10,863 bases of DNA from Bacteroidota bacterium (lineage in GTDB: Bacteria; Bacteroidota; Bacteroidia; Chitinophagales; UBA2359), in assembly GCA_020631675.1 (NCBI GenBank), contig JAHDGT010000117.1:1-10863 (forward strand). Direction: 5' to 3'. Positions 6,401 through 10,863 of the stretch are shown here, piece by piece. The first letter of the stretch is position 1. Each line of letters opens with the position of its first letter. The notes under the pieces were generated by a model that was given only the letters and a program-made list of their open reading frames with translations, was not told where the DNA came from and searched no databases. The position numbers and the translations under genes are program-made.

Positions 6401-9287
6401 ATATGGCACTTCTTGTAACCCTGCTGATCCGTTCAGCTATTTCATAGATGTGGACATCACGAATGTAGGTGCAGGTAATGCTTCATTTACCATTTCTAAT
6501 GATGCGGGCATCGCAGTAACTGCTGGTGTAGGTGCTGGTGTTACACAGATCGGACCTTTCAATTACGCGGATGGTGATGTTGCGGTAACGGTAACAGGTG
6601 ATGACGACAATACTTGCTTTACAGGTGATACCGTAGCTGCTTTAGATTGCTCTTGTAGTAATCCTACGGTTACTTTCACAGCGATCTGCGTGGAGGGTGA
6701 AAACCCGAACACTTATTTCATTGATGTGAACATCACGGATATGGGTGTGAATAATAGCAGTTATACCATTTCTAACGACTTCGGTTTAGCGGACATTACG
6801 GGTGCAACTGCTGGTATTACTCAAATTGGTCCGTTCTTCTACTTCGGTGCTGGCGGAGGTGTTGAGGTGACTTTAACCGGTGAAGATGACGACAATTGTT
6901 TTGTTACGGAAAACGTAGCTGAGCTGAATTGTAATAGTGCTTGTGAAAACCCAACTGTCACATTCAGCAGTGTTTGTTTAGAAGGGGATCCAGAAAACTA
7001 CTATGTACAAATAGACATTACGGATCTGGGCGCGGGTAATGACTCCTACTCTATCACCAATAGCGGTGGCGTTACGGCTACTTCAGGTGCGGGTATAGGT
7101 TCTTATACCGTTGGTCCTTTCCCTTACACGCAAAGCAGTGTGACCATGACCGTGATCGGTGATGATGATAGCGCATGTTCTGTTCAAGATAATGTAGCAG
7201 CTTCTGATTGTGTTTGTATCGCTGATGCGGGTACAGTTCCAAGTGCACCTCAGATTTGTTATGATGCGGCTATTCCGCCTGCCCTAACTTCTTTAGGCTT
7301 GCCTGCTGACTATCAAGGTGGTGGTTATGATCCTGTATTCAGCTATATCGTTACAGATCCAAATGAGACCAGTGACGGTGCTACACCAGGTGGTTTGATC
7401 CTTGGCTTTAGCGATGATGGCAGCTATACTTTCGCTGACGAAAGTGGGGCTCCGCTACCAGTGGGTACAGAGCGTTGCATCTATGGTTTCACTTACGACA
7501 AAGCTTATCTAGATGCCGTTACTTGTGATGCGGCCAATGCTGGCTTATTAGGTACTGCGGGTGTGAACTGTGGCGATGACCTTGGTACTTTATTGAGCAA
7601 TCCATTATTAGGTGGCTTGATCGGACCATTGGATATTGATGGAGCGCTAGCTGCACTGAATGGACTTTGTGATCTTTTGGCTTGCCCGGATTACGATTTA
7701 TGCTTCGCAGTTTCTGATGCACCTACTTGTGTGATGGTCGAGAACTGTGGTGGTGGCTGTATTGATCCTGAAGTGAGCTTCTCTACTTCTTGTGACCCTG
7801 CTAATACCAGTCAATACTTCGTAGATGTGAATATCACGAATATGGGTGATGGAAACAGCAGCTATAACCTAAATGGCGGAGGTGCGAGTGTATCTGGTGC
7901 TGGCTTAGGTGTAACACAGATCGGACCATTTGCTTATAGCGCGGGTGATGTGACGATCAGCGTTACAGGTAATGATAATGCTGATTGCAGCATTAGTGAT
8001 ACCGTTACAGCTTTAGATTGCTCTTGTAGTGACCCTACGGCTTCTTTCTTGCCTGTTTGTGTGGAAGGAACGGATGTGAGCACGTACTATGTGGATGTGA
8101 CTATCACCAATATCGGCGTGAATAACCCGACATACACCTTGACCAATAGTGTGGATGCGACGAGCATTAGCGGACTTGGTTTAGGTACCACTCAAGTTGG
8201 TCCATTCACTTATGTGGATGGTACGCAAATGATCACCTTCACGCTTACCGGAGAATCTGATCCATTATGTGGTTTCAGTAGTGATGTACTTGAACTGAAC
8301 TGTAATACAGAATGTACCAACCCAAGCATCTTAAGCACTGCGGTTTGTGATGAAGCGGGCGACCCATCGCTATTCTACATCCAAGTTGATCTCTTAGATG
8401 TAGGGGTGAATAATAGCAGCTATACCATCAGCAATGATGGCGGTGCGGCTGATGTAACAGGTGTAGTAAGTGGCTCTACGCAAATTGGTCCATTTACTTA
8501 TGTGGATGGTACGCAAACAGTACTGGTAACAGTTACTGGTGAAGACGATTCTTCTTGCTTTGTTTCCGCAGTGAGTACAGAGAAAGATTGTAACTGTCCA
8601 GCAGAAGCAGGTACGCTTATGCCGGAGAGTTTGGAAGTATGCTTTGATGGTGGTACAGTGGTCAGCTCTCCTTCGATAGACATACCTACTAATGCGAATC
8701 TATCCGGTGATGATCCTGTTTACACCTACATCATTTCCGACCCAGAGATTACTTCTGATGGGGCTACACCTGAAGGTTTGATACTTGGCTTTAGTGCGGA
8801 TGGAAGCTATGAATGGGCAGATGATACGGGTGCTGCATTGCCTATTGGTACGACACGCAGAATTTATGCCTTGACCTATGACCAAGCTTATCTTGACCTG
8901 ATCACTTGTGATCCCGCAAATGCCGGATTGTTCGGTGTGGCAGGTGTAAGTTGTGGTGCTACACTTGAAGAACTTTTAGGCAATCCGTTCTTAGCGGGTC
9001 TGATCGGACCATTGGATGTACCTGGTGCATTAGGATTATTAGATGGCTTATGCGATCTGGTAACCTGTCCGGATTTCCCGATCTGCTTGGATGTGAGCGA
9101 GCCTGTTCTTTTAGAAATGGTTGAATGTGGTGTTACTCCTGTTGAGTGTAACCCTACTGATAATGGTGGTGTGTGCGATTTGGCTTTATTGCCTTTGACC
9201 GATGATCGACCAATGGGTGCGGAAAGTCCGTATCGTATGGCGGATATCAGCGTTCCTTTTGGCTGTGGAGGCGAGTTATACCACTGA
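2688..9287 (+). CDS. Central repeat array of the giant surface protein (A/B higher-order repeats)
   Basis: This is 2199 codons of extracellular repeat sequence. The ATG at 2688 is internal: the same frame already reads W-F-D-G-D-P-F before it, matching the WYVGDP motif of the neighbouring Ig-like unit, and no Shine-Dalgarno-like context is seen. Order by residue: rest of C3, then C4 and C5 to about 244; linker to about 320; A1 321-496; B1 497-590; three A-B-B-B blocks at 591-1049, 1050-1510 and 1511-1970; A5 1971-2147. A units carry IVTDPN, LPIGTxRC, YDKAYLD, CGDDL and GPLD motifs. B units carry IGPFxY and end in DCxC or a close variant. The array is very acidic: Lys and Arg occur almost only at EKDC, YDKAY and ERC. 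There is no signal peptide or membrane segment, as expected for an internal piece. The final residues (GCGGELYH) leave the homology, which resumes in frame 1. A structural or adhesive role is inferred; no enzyme motif is visible. Confidence 0.85.
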   Translation: MGGAPIAVDGNGDILITPADGDTYYVTFTDQNGCSKTGSVSYTVQELPSLTAPVLEEICPGTMVDLSLVEPDITTEDGTFVWTRSNALSTPATVVLDGDGDEGGVAVNDDPLAQVPVDGDTYVLVFTSTETTCSQNISFSYSLFDLPEFNLPLPTPVLCAEDVPLDLTAFEADLSAITSLSFEWYSGATPENGGTLLDGDGTPADDDPSAQIPVPGISYYYIVATDDVTLCTNVDSVKVTLYEEVTGATVVYDCETDKLVFDVTDAIGGSGTGYDVSPDSPNQLTDIIAEDTEFAFIIQDDFGCVQDTIFGIKDCEVPPCEAEAGNPVAPLPTICYDAATPAAIDAIGIPADAGSPTAVDLTYTYIVTDPNDDGGGDAPGGLIVGFSADGSYTFADETGAALPIGSSRCLTGVVYDQAQLDEIVTANASLLGTFGVSPGDDLATLFTALGPLLGNLDVDGALAALTGLCEFATCPEGFEFCLDVVDAPFCVEVVECVCTVPEATFTATCGTDLSQYFIDVNITDMGDGNTSYSISNDGGAASVSGAVMGVTQIGPFTYVGDGTTVSVTISGEQDPSCSILGPVSEKDCNCPAVAGNPVSLGEEACFDVATAPTYGPLGTPSDYVGGGADPQFAYIVTDPNDDGGGAAPDGLLLGFSDDGSYTFEDETGAPLPIGTQRCFYAFTYDKAYLDAVTCDPANAGLLGTAGVLCGDDLGTLLSNPLLGSLIGPLDVNGALAALDGLCSVLACPPDPLCFDLNPTPICVEVANCDEGCVNPIATYSTSCNADDFSTYFVDVDLNNFGAGNTTYTISNSHDATTLTATAAGIYQAGPFSYATGDVSITITGDEDNTCFISESVTALDCSCTNPTVSYLAVCSGTGPVTEYYIDVTISALGQNESSYTISNDAGLSATAAAGVGTYSVGPFVYVDGTQSVNITVTGESDASCFVTEAILEKDCDLSCDNPSAFFYASCGADPSQYFISVDITDMGDGNGSYTVDGGGSSVSGAGLGVTQLGPFAYVDGTQTVTVTVTGEDDSNCLIQEIVTEKDCNCPAFTGNPVYETTDACYDAATPSTFGPLGTPTDYVGGGDDPFFTYIITDPTDDGGGAAPGGLILGFSDTGEVSFEDETGAPLPLGTERCLWAFTYDKAYLDLITCDPANAGVLGVAGVNCGDDLATILANPTLGGLLGPLDVQGALAAIDGLCELLTCPPGQTLCFDVVEEPICVEVVNCDEGCVSPIAEYGTSCNPADPFSYFIDVDITNVGAGNASFTISNDAGIAVTAGVGAGVTQIGPFNYADGDVAVTVTGDDDNTCFTGDTVAALDCSCSNPTVTFTAICVEGENPNTYFIDVNITDMGVNNSSYTISNDFGLADITGATAGITQIGPFFYFGAGGGVEVTLTGEDDDNCFVTENVAELNCNSACENPTVTFSSVCLEGDPENYYVQIDITDLGAGNDSYSITNSGGVTATSGAGIGSYTVGPFPYTQSSVTMTVIGDDDSACSVQDNVAASDCVCIADAGTVPSAPQICYDAAIPPALTSLGLPADYQGGGYDPVFSYIVTDPNETSDGATPGGLILGFSDDGSYTFADESGAPLPVGTERCIYGFTYDKAYLDAVTCDAANAGLLGTAGVNCGDDLGTLLSNPLLGGLIGPLDIDGALAALNGLCDLLACPDYDLCFAVSDAPTCVMVENCGGGCIDPEVSFSTSCDPANTSQYFVDVNITNMGDGNSSYNLNGGGASVSGAGLGVTQIGPFAYSAGDVTISVTGNDNADCSISDTVTALDCSCSDPTASFLPVCVEGTDVSTYYVDVTITNIGVNNPTYTLTNSVDATSISGLGLGTTQVGPFTYVDGTQMITFTLTGESDPLCGFSSDVLELNCNTECTNPSILSTAVCDEAGDPSLFYIQVDLLDVGVNNSSYTISNDGGAADVTGVVSGSTQIGPFTYVDGTQTVLVTVTGEDDSSCFVSAVSTEKDCNCPAEAGTLMPESLEVCFDGGTVVSSPSIDIPTNANLSGDDPVYTYIISDPEITSDGATPEGLILGFSADGSYEWADDTGAALPIGTTRRIYALTYDQAYLDLITCDPANAGLFGVAGVSCGATLEELLGNPFLAGLIGPLDVPGALGLLDGLCDLVTCPDFPICLDVSEPVLLEMVECGVTPVECNPTDNGGVCDLALLPLTDDRPMGAESPYRMADISVPFGCGGELYH
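3648..4175 (+). repeat. A1, first A unit of the array
   Basis: 176 codons from EAEAGNPV to VEVVEC. It has TICYDAATP, YIVTDPNDDGGGDAPGG, GFSADGSYTFADETG, LPIGSSRC, VSPGDDL, LGNLDVDGALAALTGLC and FCVEVVEC. It differs from A2-A5 by lacking the two Cys of the ITCDPANAG / GVxCGDD segment and the YDKAYLD motif (YDQAQLD here). This is the most diverged member at the left edge of the array apart from A5 at the right. Confidence 0.8.
4176..4457 (+). repeat. B1, single B unit between A1 and A2
   Basis: 94 codons. It contains DLSQYFIDVNITDMGDGN, TQIGPFTYVGDGT and the tail EKDCNC. It most resembles B4, the third B unit of the first full block, including the SQYF and MGDGN segments and the EKDCNC tail followed by Pro-Ala. 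The left-most block is thus A plus a third-position-type B, without the first two. Confidence 0.8.
4458..5834 (+). repeat. Higher-order repeat block 1: A2-B2-B3-B4 (1377 bp)
   Basis: A2 4458-5003, B2 5004-5276, B3 5277-5564, B4 5565-5834. A2 has the full motif set: ACFDVATAP, YVGGGADP, IVTDPNDDGGG, LPIGTQRC, YDKAYLDAVTCDPANAG, LCGDDLGTLLSNPLLG, IGPLDVNGALAALDGLC, ICVEVANC and the DEGC link. B2 ends ALDCSC, B3 ends EKDCDLSC and B4 ends EKDCNC. Confidence 0.85.
5835..7217 (+). repeat. Higher-order repeat block 2: A3-B5-B6-B7 (1383 bp)
   Basis: A3 5835-6383, B5 6384-6656, B6 6657-6944, B7 6945-7217. The unit tails follow the same positional order as block 1: B5 ALDCSC, B6 ELNCNSAC, B7 ASDCVC. 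B6 is 288 bp, like B3 and B9. A3 carries YDKAYLDLITC and GVAGV instead of the DAVTC and GTAGV of A2 and A4. B7 has an unusual GPFPYTQSSV segment in place of DGTQ. Confidence 0.85.
7218..8597 (+). repeat. Higher-order repeat block 3: A4-B8-B9-B10 (1380 bp)
   Basis: A4 7218-7760, B8 7761-8027, B9 8028-8315, B10 8316-8597. Tails are B8 ALDCSC, B9 ELNCNTEC, B10 EKDCNC, the same positional order as blocks 1 and 2. A4 has DPNETSDGATPGG where A1-A3 have DPNDDGGG, and is linked to B8 by GGGC rather than DEGC. B9 and B10 share a 20-base identical stretch coding TYVDGTQ (about 8209-8228 and 8497-8516). Confidence 0.85.
8598..9128 (+). repeat. A5, terminal A unit
   Basis: 177 codons with EVCFDGG, YIISDPEITSDGATPEG, GFSADGSYEW, LPIGTTRR, YDQAYLDLITCDPANAG, GVSCGATLEELL, IGPLDVPGALGLLDGLC and LLEMVEC. 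It lacks the Cys of the LPIGTxRC motif (Arg instead) and the Cys of the ICVEV motif (Leu instead). It is not followed by B units but by degenerate sequence, so it closes the array. Confidence 0.8.
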
Positions 9288-9861
9288 CCCATCTGTAAGT
9301 ACACCTGGTTATGTAGGCGGCTTCGTACTATGCGCGGATGCGGATTGTACAGAGATCATCGCCTTCAGCACAGACGGGGTTTTCATACACGATGGTACTT
9401 TGGGTGTGGATTATGCACCTGTTGAATACTACATTTCAACAGCAGTGGTCTTAGCAGCAGACATCAGCAATACAGATGCCGATTGCTTCAAGTTGGGTGA
9501 AACCGCAGCATCAACCGTTGAGTTCTTAGAACCTGAAGGCGACGTTTGTGTGGCAGCAGCTGGTAATGTCAGTGTTGGCGATCTTTTCGGACACTGTGGT
9601 GCGGAAAGCATTTCTTTTGAAGTGAGCGACTATAACGCCAACTCCAACTTCACGCAGACTTACTTCTTGACCCGCGCAGATGGTACCATCCTCGAAATCG
9701 CGAATGGCAATGAATTCGATGCATTGAATATCGTTGGGCAGTACTGCATTTACTGGATCAATTACGCCAATGATGCACCAGTCACAATGCCGTTCCCAGG
9801 CACTAACATTGCCGACTTCGTTCCTGATGATAATGCTTGTTTCGATTACGATCCATCAAGC
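9129..9861 (+). repeat. Two degenerate A-like units after the array
   Basis: The first (about 9129-9540) has YTTDPSVSTPGYVGGFVLC, IIAFSTDGVFIHDG and VEYYISTAVVLAADI. These parallel YIVTDP...GGLILGFSDDGSYTF and RCLYAFTYDKAYLD. The second (about 9541-9861) has TYFLTRADGTILEIANGN, FDALNIVGQYCIYWINYAND and AGN near its start (CVAAAGN), the same pattern again. Similarity is by motif order only. Frame change 2 falls in the first unit. Confidence 0.5.
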
Positions 9862-10719
9862 TGTGCCAACTTCAACGTGGTCTTACCGTTGACCATCGCT
9901 TACGAAGAAATTTATTCTTGTAATGTTTCCAGCCCATCCTTCAATGTGGCACTTAAAGTATTAGGTGGTGCGGCAACTTTAGATAGTGATATCACCTATA
10001 GTTTAGAAGGTAGCATTGCTCCTGAAGGTTTTGTTGCTACACCTGGTGTAACATACACCTTCGGTCCATTTGACTTGGTAAGCTCTGCGGATTGGAACGT
10101 GAATCTTACTGATGCAGAATTGGGTTGTGACCAAGCATTGGCTTCGGTAGCGCAATGTACTGTTCCTGTTACTTGGTTAGAATTCGACGGAGAGGTATTA
10201 GCAGATGGCAATGAGTTAAGCTGGGGTACCGCCACTGAAACTGATAACATCGGTTTCCACATTGAGCGCTCCTGGGATGGTATCAATTTCGAGCGAATCG
10301 GTTTTGTACAAGGAGTTGGCAACAGTCAAACCGTACAAAACTACACTTACTTGGATACCAATGCTCCAATGGGACTCCTTTACTATCGTCTCGCTCAGGT
10401 AGATAATGATGGCAAACTCGACTACAGTGAAGTGATCAATCTACAAAGAGGTGCTACTACAGAATTGGCTTTCATCAATATTGCTCCGGTTCCTATAGCC
10501 GATCAACTGAGTATCTACTACCAAGCTATCCCGGATCAGCCTGTAGACGTAGCCATCTATAACACTTTGGGGCAGTTGATAAAACAGCAGCGTGTAGTAA
10601 ATAGCTCTTCCGAGCTTAACCAATTGACCATAGATATGTCAAATGTAGCGGCTGGCGTTTACTTTATACAGATTTCGCAATTTGGTCAGCAACAAACGAC
10701 AAAAGCCGTGAAAGAATAA
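9202..10719 (+). CDS. C-terminal part of the giant surface protein with T9SS type A sorting domain
   Basis: The ATG at 9202 overlaps the preceding frame by 86 bases, and its first 24 or so residues (MIDQWVRKVRIVWRI...) are out-of-frame translation of the upstream coding sequence. Real homology begins about 9250-9277 (AVEASYTTDP). Residues to about 220 are degenerate A-like units. 221-319 is a divergent B-like unit with YTFGPFDL and a GCDQ tail. 322-416 is the fibronectin-like domain commonly found before T9SS tails (ELSWGTATETDNIGFHIERS, YYRLAQVDNDGKLDYSEV). 424-505 is the type A sorting domain: PVPIADQLSI, IYNTLGQLI, DMSNVAAGVYFIQI, TTKAVKE. In known T9SS substrates this tail directs passage across the outer membrane and is then removed, with anchoring to the cell surface or release. 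The stop is TAA at 10717, followed by a strong terminator. The gene stands alone or last in its unit. Confidence 0.9.
   Translation: MIDQWVRKVRIVWRISAFLLAVEASYTTDPSVSTPGYVGGFVLCADADCTEIIAFSTDGVFIHDGTLGVDYAPVEYYISTAVVLAADISNTDADCFKLGETAASTVEFLEPEGDVCVAAAGNVSVGDLFGHCGAESISFEVSDYNANSNFTQTYFLTRADGTILEIANGNEFDALNIVGQYCIYWINYANDAPVTMPFPGTNIADFVPDDNACFDYDPSSCANFNVVLPLTIAYEEIYSCNVSSPSFNVALKVLGGAATLDSDITYSLEGSIAPEGFVATPGVTYTFGPFDLVSSADWNVNLTDAELGCDQALASVAQCTVPVTWLEFDGEVLADGNELSWGTATETDNIGFHIERSWDGINFERIGFVQGVGNSQTVQNYTYLDTNAPMGLLYYRLAQVDNDGKLDYSEVINLQRGATTELAFINIAPVPIADQLSIYYQAIPDQPVDVAIYNTLGQLIKQQRVVNSSSELNQLTIDMSNVAAGVYFIQISQFGQQQTTKAVKE
9255..9276 (+). other. Frame change 2 after A5 (one base extra)
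   Basis: Frame 3 reads ADISVPF then GCGGELYH and stops at 9285-9287. Frame 1 reads through to YTTDPSVSTPGY, which continues the A-like pattern. Deleting one T from the TTTT run at 9257-9260 gives ISVPLAVEASYTTDP, an alternating hydrophobic strand leading into the Tyr-Thr...Asp-Pro motif of A units. The shift is opposite in sign to the one near 2667, so the C-terminal frame equals the N-terminal frame. Confidence 0.75.
9862..10158 (+). repeat. Terminal divergent B-like unit
   Basis: 99 codons beginning at the Cys of SSCANF. It has FNVALKVLGG, ITYSLEG, GVTYTFGPFDL and NLTDAELGCDQALASVAQC. The order of strand, Gly-rich turn, GPF motif and acidic segment with Cys matches the B units, but the sequence is far diverged. 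It directly precedes the pre-tail domain. Confidence 0.5.
10165..10449 (+). other. Fibronectin-like domain preceding the T9SS tail
   Basis: PVTWLEFDGE, ELSWGTATETDNIGFHIERS, DGINFERIGFVQGVGNS, YTYLDTNAP and LYYRLAQVDNDGKLDYSEV form the recurrent beta-sandwich found immediately upstream of type A sorting domains in many Bacteroidota secreted proteins. It is less acidic and less Cys-rich than the array. Confidence 0.85.
10471..10716 (+). other. T9SS type A C-terminal sorting domain
   Basis: About 82 residues. PVPIADQLSI takes the place of the usual NP-x-x-D-x-L-x-I start, followed by VAIYNTLGQLI, LTIDMSNVAAGVYFIQI and the basic end TTKAVKE. These are the conserved blocks of the Por secretion-tail family. 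The position at the very C-terminus and the length fit. Confidence 0.9.
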
Positions 10720-10745
10720 GCACTCTGCGTAGTAGCTAAACCAAA

Positions 10746-10790
10746 GCCCGAATGACCATCATTTTAATGATGATCATTCGGGCTTTTTTT
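10746..10790 (+). terminator. Intrinsic terminator after the giant gene
   Basis: Arms 10746-10763 and 10766-10783 are inverted copies of 18 bases with one mismatch (C at 10756 opposite A at 10773), starting with GCCCGAATGA. A run of seven T follows at 10784-10790. The hairpin lies 26 bases after the stop codon. Three A before the left arm extend the stem slightly. Confidence 0.9.
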
Positions 10791-10803
10791 ATGTTGATAA
10801 TCA

Positions 10804-10863
10804 GGGCTCATACCCGCCTGCGGCAGGGTACCGGGCTATCCGTTCCTACAAAATGGGCTATCT
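10804..10863. repeat. Hairpin-forming GC-rich intergenic segment, possible dispersed repeat
   Basis: TACCCGCCTGCGGCAGGGTA at 10811-10830 folds into a stem of TACCC-GCC with GGC-A-GGGTA, that is eight pairs with one bulged A and a three-base loop. The word GGGCTATC occurs at 10833-10840 and again at 10855-10862, 22 bases apart. It is more GC-rich than its surroundings and encodes nothing recognisable. Similar GC-rich 'CCGCCTGCGGC...CCGGGCTATCC' words recur between genes in some Bacteroidota genomes; that is recollection, not checked. It continues past the window edge. Confidence 0.5.

Larger units (their letters stand above)
1..10719 (+). other. Composite gene: one giant T9SS-exported repeat protein split by two frame changes
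   Basis: The three consecutive open frames (1, then 3, then 1) share one domain style and join inside domains rather than between them. Neither internal ATG has a convincing ribosome binding site, and each overlaps the upstream frame. Restoring one missing base near 2667 and removing one base near 9257-9275 gives one continuous reading frame of about 3572 codons in the window, still lacking its N-terminus. An N-terminal Sec signal peptide would be expected upstream because T9SS cargo crosses the inner membrane by Sec; it cannot be seen here. Alternatives are a recently inactivated gene or, less likely, recoding. Absence of premature stops elsewhere in 10.7 kb and well-kept repeat motifs favour a functional gene with sequence errors or very recent lesions. 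Confidence 0.75.

Noticed and set aside
3648..9128. CRISPR array or DNA-level tandem repeat as the reason for the periodicity
   Set aside because: The repeats are protein-coding domains of about 270 and 540 bp, diverged mainly at third codon positions. There are no short identical repeats with unique spacers.
8888..9304. 138-codon antisense open frame opposite A5
   Set aside because: Similar antisense open stretches appear opposite A1 and A2 at the equivalent place, which is what repeated codon usage on the plus strand would produce. There is no independent coding sign.
10720..10863. A further gene at the right edge
   Set aside because: The stretch is taken up by the terminator and the GC-rich palindromic segment. 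No start with a plausible coding frame is visible on either strand.

Overview
The window lies almost entirely inside one very large plus-strand gene for a secreted, repeat-built, cysteine-rich surface protein of a Bacteroidota bacterium. The strongest evidence is the C-terminus. A pre-tail fibronectin-like domain (PVTWLEF ... GNELSWGTATETDNIGF ... YYRLAQVDNDG) is followed by a type A type IX secretion (T9SS) sorting domain ending in TTKAVKE just before the stop at 10719. T9SS is confined to Bacteroidota and close relatives. The acidic, Lys/Arg-poor, Thr/Ser/Gly/Asp-rich composition and the giant adhesin style resemble Saprospiria/Lewinella-like gliding or marine bacteria, but that placement is only a guess. 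The 5' end of the gene lies upstream of the window.

Layout: 1-1236 holds two large Ig-like units (D1, D2) around a small GPF-motif unit (B0). 1237-2037 is non-repetitive Cys-containing extracellular sequence. 2038-3419 is five tandem Ig-like units (C1-C5), each starting with Leu-Pro. 3420-3647 is a linker. 3648-9128 is the main array, built from two unit types: A (about 180 residues, 7-9 Cys) and B (about 90 residues, GPF motif and a DCxC-like tail). The order is A1-B1-[A2-B2-B3-B4]-[A3-B5-B6-B7]-[A4-B8-B9-B10]-A5. The three bracketed blocks measure 1377, 1383 and 1380 bp, so this is a higher-order repeat. 9129-10158 holds degenerate A-like and B-like units, and 10165-10716 the pre-tail and sorting domain.

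As written, the reading frame is broken twice. Near 2667 the frame changes because 3n+1 bases appear to be missing. Near 9257-9275 it changes back, as if one base were extra, most simply one T in a TTTT run. The domain homology continues across both points, so the three open frames (1-2733, 2688-9287, 9202-10719) are best read as one gene of at least about 3570 codons. It carries two opposite single-step indels, which could be sequence errors or real lesions. If the indels are real, the long array would be cut off from its secretion signal.

The gene is followed by a strong intrinsic terminator (10746-10790). The last 60 bases hold a hairpin-forming GC-rich segment that looks like a dispersed intergenic repeat. 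No other gene, RNA gene, CRISPR array or mobile element is supported. The most interesting content is the internal evolution of the array: block duplication, mosaic units and co-varying cysteine pairs.
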